Source: H17-190 sp034435615 (GTDB lineage Bacteria > Chloroflexota > Dehalococcoidia > SM23-28-2 > HRBIN24). Taken from it: a DNA stretch of 64,000 nucleotides. This document shows, in pieces, positions 32,528 to 39,945 of this stretch. How positions within the stretch are numbered: position 1 is the stretch's first letter; every line of letters starts with the position of its first letter. The notes under the pieces were generated by a model that did no database searches, was not told the DNA's origin, and saw nothing but the letters and a program-made list of their open reading frames with translations. The translations under genes were made by a program, and so were the position numbers. The stretch covers positions 1-64,000 of the forward strand of contig DAOTWZ010000009.1 in the NCBI GenBank assembly GCA_034435615.1, given 5' to 3'.

Positions 32528-34959
32528 GGGAGAGGACAGCGCCCGCCGGCCGGGCCTTCGGCGTCTCCCTGGAGGAGGCACTGGCGAGGCCAGTCCGCCT
32601 CTCCTGGGAGGGGGCGGGCTACCTGGCGGCTGTGGCACTGGGGGCCGGGCTGCGCCTATGGGACCTGGGCTCGCGGGCCCTCCACCATGACGAGAGCCTG
32701 CATGCCTTCTACTCCTGGCTCCTCTACCGTGACGGCGTCTACGAGCACATGCCCATGATGCACGGCCCCCTGAAGTTCTTCCTGACCGCCCTCTCTTACT
32801 TCCTCTTCGGCGTGAGCGATGTCACGGCCCGCCTGCCCTATGCCCTGGCGGGGGTCGCCCTGCTGGCCCTGCCGGTCCTCCTGCGTCCCTACCTGGGGCG
32901 GGCGGGGGCCCTGGCGACGTCCTTCCTCCTGGCCCTCTCGCCCGTGCTGCTCTATTTCAGTCGCTTCGCGCGGGACGATGCCCTGGTGGCCCTCCTCACC
33001 CTGGGGATAGTGGTCTGCCTCTGGCGCTACCTGGACGAGGGCCGGCCCCGCTACCTCTATGGCCTGGCCTTCCTCCTCTCCCTCAGCTTCAGCACCATGG
33101 AGAACACCTTCCTGCACCTGGCCATCTTCCTCCTGTTCTTGGACTTCTGGCTGGCCTTCGTCTACTGGGAGCAGGTGACGCCGGCCCACGGACAGCGCTC
33201 CCCATGGCGGGTGCTGGGGCTACCTCTCCTGGTAGCGGGCGCCTGGGCCGTGGCCGCCCTGTGGCCTCTGCTGCGCCCCTGGCGGGAGCGGCTGGGCCTG
33301 GTGCGCTGGCATCCCGCCGGCGACCTGCTGGTGCTGATGGGGACGCTCTCCCTCCCCCTCTTCGCTGCGGCCGTGCAGGTGCCCCTGGCCTGGCTGAGCG
33401 TGCGAGACCGCGACCTGGCCCAGGTGGCCTGGGAATCGCCCTGGGGGGCCATCACCCGGGAGCAGGTGCTGGGGTGGGCCACCTCCCTGGCCCTGCTGGC
33501 GGCGGGGGCTGCGGTGGGTGTGGCCTGGCGTCGCCAGTGGTGGCCCCTGGCCCTGGTCTTCTGGGCCCCCTACATCCTCCTCTACACCAGCTTCTTCACC
33601 AATCTGGCGGGGCTGGCCACCGGCGTCTGGGGCTCTGTGGACTACTGGCTGGCCCAGCACGACGTGCGCCGTGGTGCCCAGCCCGACTTCTACTACCTGG
33701 TGCTGCTGCCCGCCTACGAGTTCCTGGCCCTGGCGGTGGCCGGCCCGGCCCTCCTCTATTACTGCCTGCGGGGAGGGCCTCGCTCCTGGCTCCTCACCGC
33801 CGTGACTGTCCTGGGGCTGCTCCTCTTCTTCGCCGCCCGGGGCGGCCCGCCGCCCGGGCAGGGGCAACTGGCCTTTCTGGTTCCCCTGAGCGCCCTGGCC
33901 CTCTTCCTGGCCGTGCAGGGGAGCATGTGGGAGCGGTTCCTGGTCTTCTGGCTGGCCGGCGCCATCTTCGCCTACTCGCTGACGGGGGAGAAGATGCCCT
34001 GGCTATCGGTCCATATGGCGCTGCCCCTCTCCCTGCTGGCGGGGCACACCCTGGGGAGGCTGCTGCCCCGGGCGGCGGCCAGCCTGCGGGGGCTCCTCCT
34101 GCCTCTGGCTGTGGCGCTACTCTGGGGAGGGATGGCCCTGCTGGCCGCCTTCGGGCCGGAGGAGTGGTCGACTGCCAAGCTGGCGCTCCTGGCCCTGGGC
34201 GCGGGCAGCCTGGCGGCCCTGGCATTCCGACGCGGGCTGGCGACGGCGGCCCTGGTGGCCCTGGTGCCCCTCTTCGCCCTCAGCGTGAGGACGGGCATCG
34301 TCGCCTCCTTCCGGTACGGGGACGTCCCCCGGGAGATGCTGGTCTACACCCAGACCTCGCCCTGGCTGCCGGACGTGGTCGAACGCATCGATGACTACGC
34401 CCGCCAGACAGGCCTGGGCCGAGACCTGCCCATCGTCATCGACGTCACCGATGCCTCCTACGCCTGGCCCTGGCACTGGTACCTGCGGGACTATCGGGAC
34501 GTGCGCTACCAGCGGCTGGGCGAAGGGTTCGTGCCGCCGGCGGGGGCGGTGGTCGTGGTGGCGGTGGAGAGGGACCATCTCATGGAGCGCTACCGTGAGC
34601 GCTACGATCCGCCCTACCGCTTCCCTCTGCGCTGGTGGTTCCCCGAGGTCTACCGCCGGCTGGAGCAGGGAGGGCTGGGGCAGTCGCTGGTGGCCCTGGG
34701 GCGCGATGCGGTCGAGCCCTCTACCTGGGGCAACTGGTGGCGCTATATGAAGGACCGCGTGCCGCCGGCCCCCGTCTCCGCCGAGCGGGGGCAGGACGAC
34801 CGCTGTCCCTGGTGCGGCTCCGTGGACCTGCTGGCCTACTTCCCCAGGGAGGGCGCGACGCAGGGCACCCGCTGGCAGGAGGGGGAGGCGACCCTTTTGA
34901 GCCTATCCGCTCCGGCGCCTATACTGGGCATTGTGCGTTCTCTAAGGGGGGAAGGGTAG
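32524..34959 (+). CDS. TIGR03663-type membrane glycosyltransferase-like protein
   Basis: An 811-residue polytopic protein resembling the family annotated as flippase activity-associated protein Agl23, known in Chloroflexota and haloarchaea. Luminal-loop motif LHHDESLHAFYSWLLYRDGVYEHMPMMHGP (starting near residue 56) is characteristic; the HDE acidic residues should be catalytic. About 12-14 membrane segments run to residue 610, then a soluble domain with VIDVTDASYAWPWHWYLRD (about 638). A C-terminal CPWCGS may bind zinc. Probably transfers sugar from a lipid carrier outside the cell. ATGA overlap upstream; TAGTG overlap downstream. Confidence 0.8.
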   Translation: MRERTAPAGRAFGVSLEEALARPVRLSWEGAGYLAAVALGAGLRLWDLGSRALHHDESLHAFYSWLLYRDGVYEHMPMMHGPLKFFLTALSYFLFGVSDVTARLPYALAGVALLALPVLLRPYLGRAGALATSFLLALSPVLLYFSRFARDDALVALLTLGIVVCLWRYLDEGRPRYLYGLAFLLSLSFSTMENTFLHLAIFLLFLDFWLAFVYWEQVTPAHGQRSPWRVLGLPLLVAGAWAVAALWPLLRPWRERLGLVRWHPAGDLLVLMGTLSLPLFAAAVQVPLAWLSVRDRDLAQVAWESPWGAITREQVLGWATSLALLAAGAAVGVAWRRQWWPLALVFWAPYILLYTSFFTNLAGLATGVWGSVDYWLAQHDVRRGAQPDFYYLVLLPAYEFLALAVAGPALLYYCLRGGPRSWLLTAVTVLGLLLFFAARGGPPPGQGQLAFLVPLSALALFLAVQGSMWERFLVFWLAGAIFAYSLTGEKMPWLSVHMALPLSLLAGHTLGRLLPRAAASLRGLLLPLAVALLWGGMALLAAFGPEEWSTAKLALLALGAGSLAALAFRRGLATAALVALVPLFALSVRTGIVASFRYGDVPREMLVYTQTSPWLPDVVERIDDYARQTGLGRDLPIVIDVTDASYAWPWHWYLRDYRDVRYQRLGEGFVPPAGAVVVVAVERDHLMERYRERYDPPYRFPLRWWFPEVYRRLEQGGLGQSLVALGRDAVEPSTWGNWWRYMKDRVPPAPVSAERGQDDRCPWCGSVDLLAYFPREGATQGTRWQEGEATLLSLSAPAPILGIVRSLRGEG

Positions 34960-35972
34960 TGGGGCCATGGCTACGACGCAACGCCAAGGTGTGGCTGGGG
35001 CTCCTGGGGACAGCCGTCTTCCTGGGGCTCTTCTTCGCCAGCACTCATCCCCGTGAGCTGTGGGACGTCCTCTCCCGGGGGGACTATCGCTGGGCTGTCG
35101 CCGCCGTCGCCCTGTGGTTCGTGGCCGCCTGGTTCCGGGCCCTTCGCTGGGGCTATCTACTGAGGCATCTGGCCCGCATATCCACCTTCTCCCTGTACCC
35201 GGTGGTGATGATAGGCTACATGGCCAACAACTTGCTGCCTGTGCGCCTGGGGGAACTGGTGCGGACGTACATACTGGGGGAGCGCCAGCAGCTCCCCAAG
35301 ATGGCGGTGCTGGGCACCGTGGCCGTGGAGCGGGTGCTGGACGGCCTGGTGCTGGTGGCCATGCTGGCCTTCGCCGGGGCGCTGGTGGGGCTGCAGGGCT
35401 CCCTGCGGCTGCTGACGGTGGCCGCCGCCGGCCTCCTGGTGGCCGCCTTTCTGCTGGGCCTCTGGCTGACGGCCACGGAGTGGGGGACGCGGCTGCTGGC
35501 CCACCCCCTGAGGCTCCTGCCGGAGCGCTGGCAGGCCCGCGCCGCCGATTATCTGGCCTCGTTCGTGGAGGGCCTGGCGGCGCTTCGCTCGCCTCTCGTC
35601 CTGGGGGCGGTGGCGCTGGTCAGCGGCGTCGCCTGGCTGCTGGAGGGGGCCATGTACTACCTGGTGGGGAGGGCCTTCCAGGTGGGGGAGCCCTTCGCCG
35701 TGTACCTGGTGCTGGCCGGGGCGGCCAACCTGGCCATCATCATCCCCTCCACGGCGGGAGGAGTCGGCCCCTTCGAGTGGGCGTCGCGGCGGGTGCTGGT
35801 GGCGGCCGGCGTGGGCTCGGCCACCGCCTCCGCCTATGCAGTGGCCCTGCACGGACTGCTGCTGGTGCCCGTCATCGCGGCGGGGCTCCTCTTCCTGTGG
35901 GGGATGAACCTGCCCCTGGGGCAGCTCTTCCGTAAGGAGAGGGTGCCGGCAGCGGTGGAGACGGCGGAATGA
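34959..35972 (+). CDS. Lysylphosphatidylglycerol synthase TM region / AglD-like membrane protein
   Basis: From the GTG at 34959 (which shares its G with the previous stop, after GGGGGGAAGGG) the protein has 337 residues and about eight membrane segments. The family stretch is MIGYMANNLLPVRLGELVRTYILGE (near residue 87), plus VERVLDGLVLV and IIIPSTAGGVGPFEW (about 263). These UPF0104/AglD-type proteins are linked to lipid or glycolipid flipping. Its place between a membrane glycosyltransferase and a flavoprotein suggests flipping of a lipid-linked glycan; that is inference. Confidence 0.8.
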   Translation: MGPWLRRNAKVWLGLLGTAVFLGLFFASTHPRELWDVLSRGDYRWAVAAVALWFVAAWFRALRWGYLLRHLARISTFSLYPVVMIGYMANNLLPVRLGELVRTYILGERQQLPKMAVLGTVAVERVLDGLVLVAMLAFAGALVGLQGSLRLLTVAAAGLLVAAFLLGLWLTATEWGTRLLAHPLRLLPERWQARAADYLASFVEGLAALRSPLVLGAVALVSGVAWLLEGAMYYLVGRAFQVGEPFAVYLVLAGAANLAIIIPSTAGGVGPFEWASRRVLVAAGVGSATASAYAVALHGLLLVPVIAAGLLFLWGMNLPLGQLFRKERVPAAVETAE

Positions 35973-37324
35973 GCCGGGAGCGAAGGCGCGTGGCCATCAT
36001 CGGCGGGGGGGTGGCCGGCCTCACGGCGGCCTACCGGCTCCTCCAGCGGGGCTACGATGTCCACGTCTACGAGGCGAGCCCCTACTGGGGCGGCCTGGTG
36101 CGCACCTTTGAGGTGGGGGGCGGCCGCCTGGAGTGCTTCTACCACCACATCTTCACCACCGACAGCGATTTCATCGCCCTGGTCCAGGAGCTGGGCCTGG
36201 GGCCGCGGCTGGTCTGGCGGGACTCTAAAGTGGGTATCTTCTACCAGGGCCGGCTGTACGACTTCGTGACCCCCGTAGACCTCCTGCGCTTCACGCCCGT
36301 GTCCCTGATGGACCGCCTCCGCCTGGGGCTCATGGCCCTCTACCTGCGACGTCAGCGGGACGGCGAGCGCTTCCTGCATATCACGGCCAGGGACTGGATC
36401 GTCCGCTTCGCCGGGCAGCGCAACTGGGAGGTGGTCTGGGGGCCCCTCTTCCGCGGCAAGTTCGGCGATATGGCGGACCAGGTCTCCATGGTCTGGCTGT
36501 GGAACAAGGTGCGACTGCGCTTCTCCTCTCGCCGGGGCGGGCCGATGCAGCGGGAGGTGCTGGGCTACATGCTGGGCTCCTTCGGCCTCTACGTGGATGA
36601 GCTGGTAGCCCGCATCCGCGCCCTTGGCGGCCACCTCCACGCTGGTCAGCCGGTGGCGCGCGTGGCGGTGAGGGACGGCAGGGCCTGGGGCCTCCTGCTG
36701 GAAGACGGCCGCAGCGAGCCCTTTGAGGCGGTGGTGGCGACGGTGGCCAACCGCACTTTTCTGCGCCTGGTGCCGGAGCTGCCCCCGGACTACGCCTCCC
36801 TCTGCCAGGCCATACCCTACCAGGACGCCCTCTGCCTGGTACTGTCCCTGAAGCGCCCCCTCAGCCACATCTACTGGCTCAACATAACCGACAGAGGCTT
36901 CCCCTTCCTGGCCGTCATCGAGCACACCAACTTCATCGGCCCCGAGCACTACGGTGGCCAGCACGTCCTCTACATCTCCAACTACCTCTCCAAGGACTCC
37001 CCCCTGCTCCGCATGGACGAGGAGGAGCTGTGGCGCCTCTACCGTCCCTACCTGGGGCGCATCAACCCCGCCTTCGACGATTCCTGGGTGACCGGCCGCT
37101 GGCTCTTCCGCGGCCCTGACGCCCAGCCTGTCTTCACGGTGGAGAACGCCGGGCGGGTGCCGCCCCACCGCACTCCCGTCCAGGGCCTCTACCTGGCCAA
37201 CATGGGCCAGATCTTCCCCGAGGACCGGGGACAGAACTACAGCATCCGCCTGGGGGAGACGGTGGCCTCCCTGGTGGCGGAGGACCTGGCTGCCGTCTCC
37301 TACGCCGCCCCGCGCCTAGACTGA
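35969..37324 (+). CDS. NAD(P)/FAD-dependent oxidoreductase (protoporphyrinogen oxidase-like fold)
   Basis: A 451-residue flavin amine oxidase-type protein. The dinucleotide fold VAIIGGGVAGLTAAYRLLQRGY lies at residues 8-29, followed by EASPYWGGLVRTFEVGG (about 36) and a C-terminal FAD-contact GLYLANMGQIFPEDRGQNYSIRLGE (about 409). Such enzymes act on protoporphyrinogen, carotenoids, UDP-galactopyranose or prenyl lipids. Its ATGA overlap with a glycolipid flippase-like gene suggests a lipid or sugar substrate. Confidence 0.75.
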   Translation: MSRERRRVAIIGGGVAGLTAAYRLLQRGYDVHVYEASPYWGGLVRTFEVGGGRLECFYHHIFTTDSDFIALVQELGLGPRLVWRDSKVGIFYQGRLYDFVTPVDLLRFTPVSLMDRLRLGLMALYLRRQRDGERFLHITARDWIVRFAGQRNWEVVWGPLFRGKFGDMADQVSMVWLWNKVRLRFSSRRGGPMQREVLGYMLGSFGLYVDELVARIRALGGHLHAGQPVARVAVRDGRAWGLLLEDGRSEPFEAVVATVANRTFLRLVPELPPDYASLCQAIPYQDALCLVLSLKRPLSHIYWLNITDRGFPFLAVIEHTNFIGPEHYGGQHVLYISNYLSKDSPLLRMDEEELWRLYRPYLGRINPAFDDSWVTGRWLFRGPDAQPVFTVENAGRVPPHRTPVQGLYLANMGQIFPEDRGQNYSIRLGETVASLVAEDLAAVSYAAPRLD

Positions 37325-37347
37325 GACAGCCGCCCGGCCCTCGGCGA

Positions 37348-37377
37348 TTGCGCTAGGCTGGTGAAGATGGTTACAAT
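37348..37377 (+). promoter_or_regulatory. Candidate promoter of the nuoEF-like pair
   Basis: TTGCGC at 37348-37353, an 18-base spacer, and TACAAT at 37372-37377. The leader to the ATG at 37401 is about 17 bases and includes GGAGCAGGGAAGG. Confidence 0.5.
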
Positions 37378-37400
37378 TGCTGCGAACGGAGCAGGGAAGG

Positions 37401-37934
37401 ATGGGCCTCACCTCCAGGCACTCCTCTCGCTACAGCGTCGTCGAGTTCGTCGACGAAGACCCTGACCTGCTGGCCAGGGTGAAGTCCCTCATCGCCGACC
37501 TGGAGCCGGACCGGGCCGATCTCCTGGACGCCCTGCACCGCATCCAGCACGAGTTCGGCTACGTGCCCAAGCTGGCCATTCCCTTCCTGGCCGCCCGGTT
37601 CAAGACCACCCCGGCCCTCATCTTCGGCACCATATCCTTCTACTCGGAGATACGGACGGAGCCGCCGCCGCGGGTGGAGATCCAGTGGTGCAGCGGCCCG
37701 GCCTGCCTGCTGAAGGGCTCCCGCAACATCCGCCTGGCCCTGGAGGCGGTGCTGGGAGTAGGCATGAACGAGGCGACGCCCGACCGCGCCATCGGCCTCC
37801 GGCTCGTCCAGTGCGATGGCACCTGCCATCTGGCCCCCCTGGTGCGGGTGGGCGGCCGCTATATAGGCCCCCTGACGGTGAGCGGGGCCATCCGCCTGGC
37901 CCGCCAGCTACAGGAGGAGGCCCGCCGCGGCTAG
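37401..37934 (+). CDS. nuoE: NuoE-like [2Fe-2S] subunit of an NAD-linked dehydrogenase or hydrogenase
   Basis: A 177-residue thioredoxin-like ferredoxin subunit. Ligands fit the NuoE pattern: CSGPAC (about 96-101) and CDGTC (about 139-143). The N-terminal helical part LLDALHRIQHEFGYVPK (about 48) is standard. The ATG at 37401 is preferred over a TTG at 37377 because GGAGCAGGGAAGG stands directly before it. With the following NuoF-like gene it forms an NADH module; no other complex I subunit is adjacent. Confidence 0.87.
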   Translation: MGLTSRHSSRYSVVEFVDEDPDLLARVKSLIADLEPDRADLLDALHRIQHEFGYVPKLAIPFLAARFKTTPALIFGTISFYSEIRTEPPPRVEIQWCSGPACLLKGSRNIRLALEAVLGVGMNEATPDRAIGLRLVQCDGTCHLAPLVRVGGRYIGPLTVSGAIRLARQLQEEARRG

Positions 37935-37944
37935 GGACGGGGAG

Positions 37945-39852
37945 ATGGCCGACGTTTCCGGGGCCCTGCGAACGCTGCGGGAGGCGGCGGAGGCCGCCTG
38001 GCGGCCCTATGCCCAGCCCGAGCGGCCGCTGATACGCCTCCCCCTGGCCACCTGCAGCCGCGCCGCCGGCGCCGCCGAGACCCTGGACGCCCTGCGACGC
38101 GAGCTGGCCCGGCGGGGCGAACCCGCCCACCTCCTCATCGTCGGCTGCCCAGGCCTCTGCTTCGCCGACCCGGTGGTGGACGTCCACCTGCCCGGCCTCC
38201 CCCGTGTCCTCTACGGCCGGGTGACGGCCGACCGCGTCCCCGCTCTCCTGGACGCCGTCCTGGGCGACACCAGGGTGCACCGGGAGCTGGCGCTGGGCGT
38301 CCTCCTGGACGAAGGCGACTCCCTGGAGCGCTACGCCAGCACCCCCGTGGCCGACCTCCCCGACCTGGCCAGCACCGACTGGATGCGCCTCCAGGTGCGG
38401 CGGCTCATGGCCAACGTGGGCGTCATCGACCCCGAGAACATAGAGCACTACATCGCCCGCGGCGGCTATGAGGGGCTGGCGCGGGCCCTGGGCATGGAGC
38501 CGGAGGCCGTCATCCAGGAGGTGCTGGACTCCGGCCTCTGGGGGCGCGGCGGCGCCGCCTTCCCCACCGGCCGCAAGTGGGACTTCCTGCGCCAGGCTCG
38601 CGGCGGCCCCAAATACCTCATCTGCAATGCCGACGAGGGTGACCCTGGCTCCTTCGTCAACCGTAATCTGCTGGAGGGCGACCCGCAGCTCATCATCGAG
38701 GGAATGGTCATCGCTGCCTGGGCCACCGGCGCCTCCTACGGCTACATCTACATCCGGGACGAGTATCCCCTGGCCAACGAGCGGATGAACCGGGCGCTGG
38801 AGCAGGCGCGGGCCAAGGGGCTCCTGGGCAACGACATCCTGGGCTCCGGCTTCGCCTACGACATGGAGGTGGTGCGGGGCGCTGGCTCCTACGTCTGCGG
38901 CGAGGAGACGGGCCTCATCGCCTCCATCGAGGACGTGCGGGGGATGCCCAAGATACGGCCTCCCTACCCCGCCCAGTCCGGCGTCTTCGGCAAGCCCACC
39001 AACGTCAACAACGTGGAGAGCTACGCCAACGCTCCCCTCATCCTGCGCCACGGTGCCGCCTGGTACGCCGCCGTAGGCAGCGAGCGCCACAAGGGGACCA
39101 AGATGTTCAGCCTCTCTGGCCAGGTGATGCGGCCGGGGGTGCTGGAGGTCCCTCTGGGCACTCCCATGCGGGATGTCATCATGGTGGCCGGGGGCGGCAT
39201 CCCCGAGGGCAGGAGCCTCAAGGCGGTGCAGCCCGGCGGTCCCCTCTCCGGCGTGGTGCCGGCCTCCCGCGTCCTGGCCGAGGACGGCCTGCCCCTGGAG
39301 CCGGAGCCCTTCCGCGAGCTGGGGATGTTCATGGGCTCCGGCGGCCTGGTGGTGCTGGACGACTCCTCCTGCGTGGTGGACCTGGCCGTCTACTTCGAGT
39401 GGTTCGCTGAGGACGAGTCCTGCGGCCGCTGCACCACCTGCTTCGCCGGGACGCGGCGGCTGCTGGAGATCGTGCGGCGCATCTCCCGGGGCAGGGGCCG
39501 GCCGGAGGACCTGCAGCTCATGCGCATGCTGGCCGATTCCATGCGCTACTCCAACTGCGTGCACGGCCAGGCAGCCCCCACCGTCATCATGTCCCTCCTG
39601 AACCTCTTCCCGGAGGAGGTCCAGGAGCACCTGGAGCGTCGCCGCTGCCCCGCCAAGGCCTGCCGCGGCCTCGTCCGCTACGAGGTGGCGGGGGACGACC
39701 CCAACCTGCCGGCTGCCGCCGAGATCTGTCCCACCGGCGCCATCGTCCGTGATAACGGCGGCTACCGGATAGACCAGGGGCTCTGCATCCGCTGCCACGC
39801 CTGTAAGGAGCTGGCGCCCCAGGGCATCCAGGTGCTGGACGCCTTCGCCTGA
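37945..39852 (+). CDS. NuoF-like NADH-binding flavoprotein with extra ferredoxin domains
   Basis: A 635-residue diaphorase subunit. Order: thioredoxin-like N-terminal domain (to about 110, TCSRAAGA and GCPGLC, one cysteine short of the classical set); NADH/FMN-binding core GRGGAAFPTGRKWDFLRQA (about 195) and CNADEGDPGSFVNR; SLBB (about 400-450); iron-sulfur motif SCGRCTTCFAG (about 491); C-terminal ferredoxin with CPTGAI and CIRCHAC (about 595-615). Longer than complex I NuoF, it matches hydrogenase HndC/HoxF or formate dehydrogenase beta subunits. The catalytic partner is not in the window. Confidence 0.87.
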   Translation: MADVSGALRTLREAAEAAWRPYAQPERPLIRLPLATCSRAAGAAETLDALRRELARRGEPAHLLIVGCPGLCFADPVVDVHLPGLPRVLYGRVTADRVPALLDAVLGDTRVHRELALGVLLDEGDSLERYASTPVADLPDLASTDWMRLQVRRLMANVGVIDPENIEHYIARGGYEGLARALGMEPEAVIQEVLDSGLWGRGGAAFPTGRKWDFLRQARGGPKYLICNADEGDPGSFVNRNLLEGDPQLIIEGMVIAAWATGASYGYIYIRDEYPLANERMNRALEQARAKGLLGNDILGSGFAYDMEVVRGAGSYVCGEETGLIASIEDVRGMPKIRPPYPAQSGVFGKPTNVNNVESYANAPLILRHGAAWYAAVGSERHKGTKMFSLSGQVMRPGVLEVPLGTPMRDVIMVAGGGIPEGRSLKAVQPGGPLSGVVPASRVLAEDGLPLEPEPFRELGMFMGSGGLVVLDDSSCVVDLAVYFEWFAEDESCGRCTTCFAGTRRLLEIVRRISRGRGRPEDLQLMRMLADSMRYSNCVHGQAAPTVIMSLLNLFPEEVQEHLERRRCPAKACRGLVRYEVAGDDPNLPAAAEICPTGAIVRDNGGYRIDQGLCIRCHACKELAPQGIQVLDAFA

Positions 39853-39914
39853 GGCGGCCCGCCTCCTCCGGCCGCCCCGGCCTGACGGTTAAGGCTAAAA
39901 CGTCTAAGGCACTG

Positions 39915-39920
39915 TATAAT
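39915..39920 (+). promoter_or_regulatory. -10 box TATAAT of mutS
   Basis: A consensus TATAAT 26 bases before the mutS ATG at 39946. The short leader carries GGGGAG as ribosome site. No good -35 is seen. Confidence 0.5.
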
Positions 39921-39945
39921 TGTCCCAAAGCGCGGGGAGCGCTGT

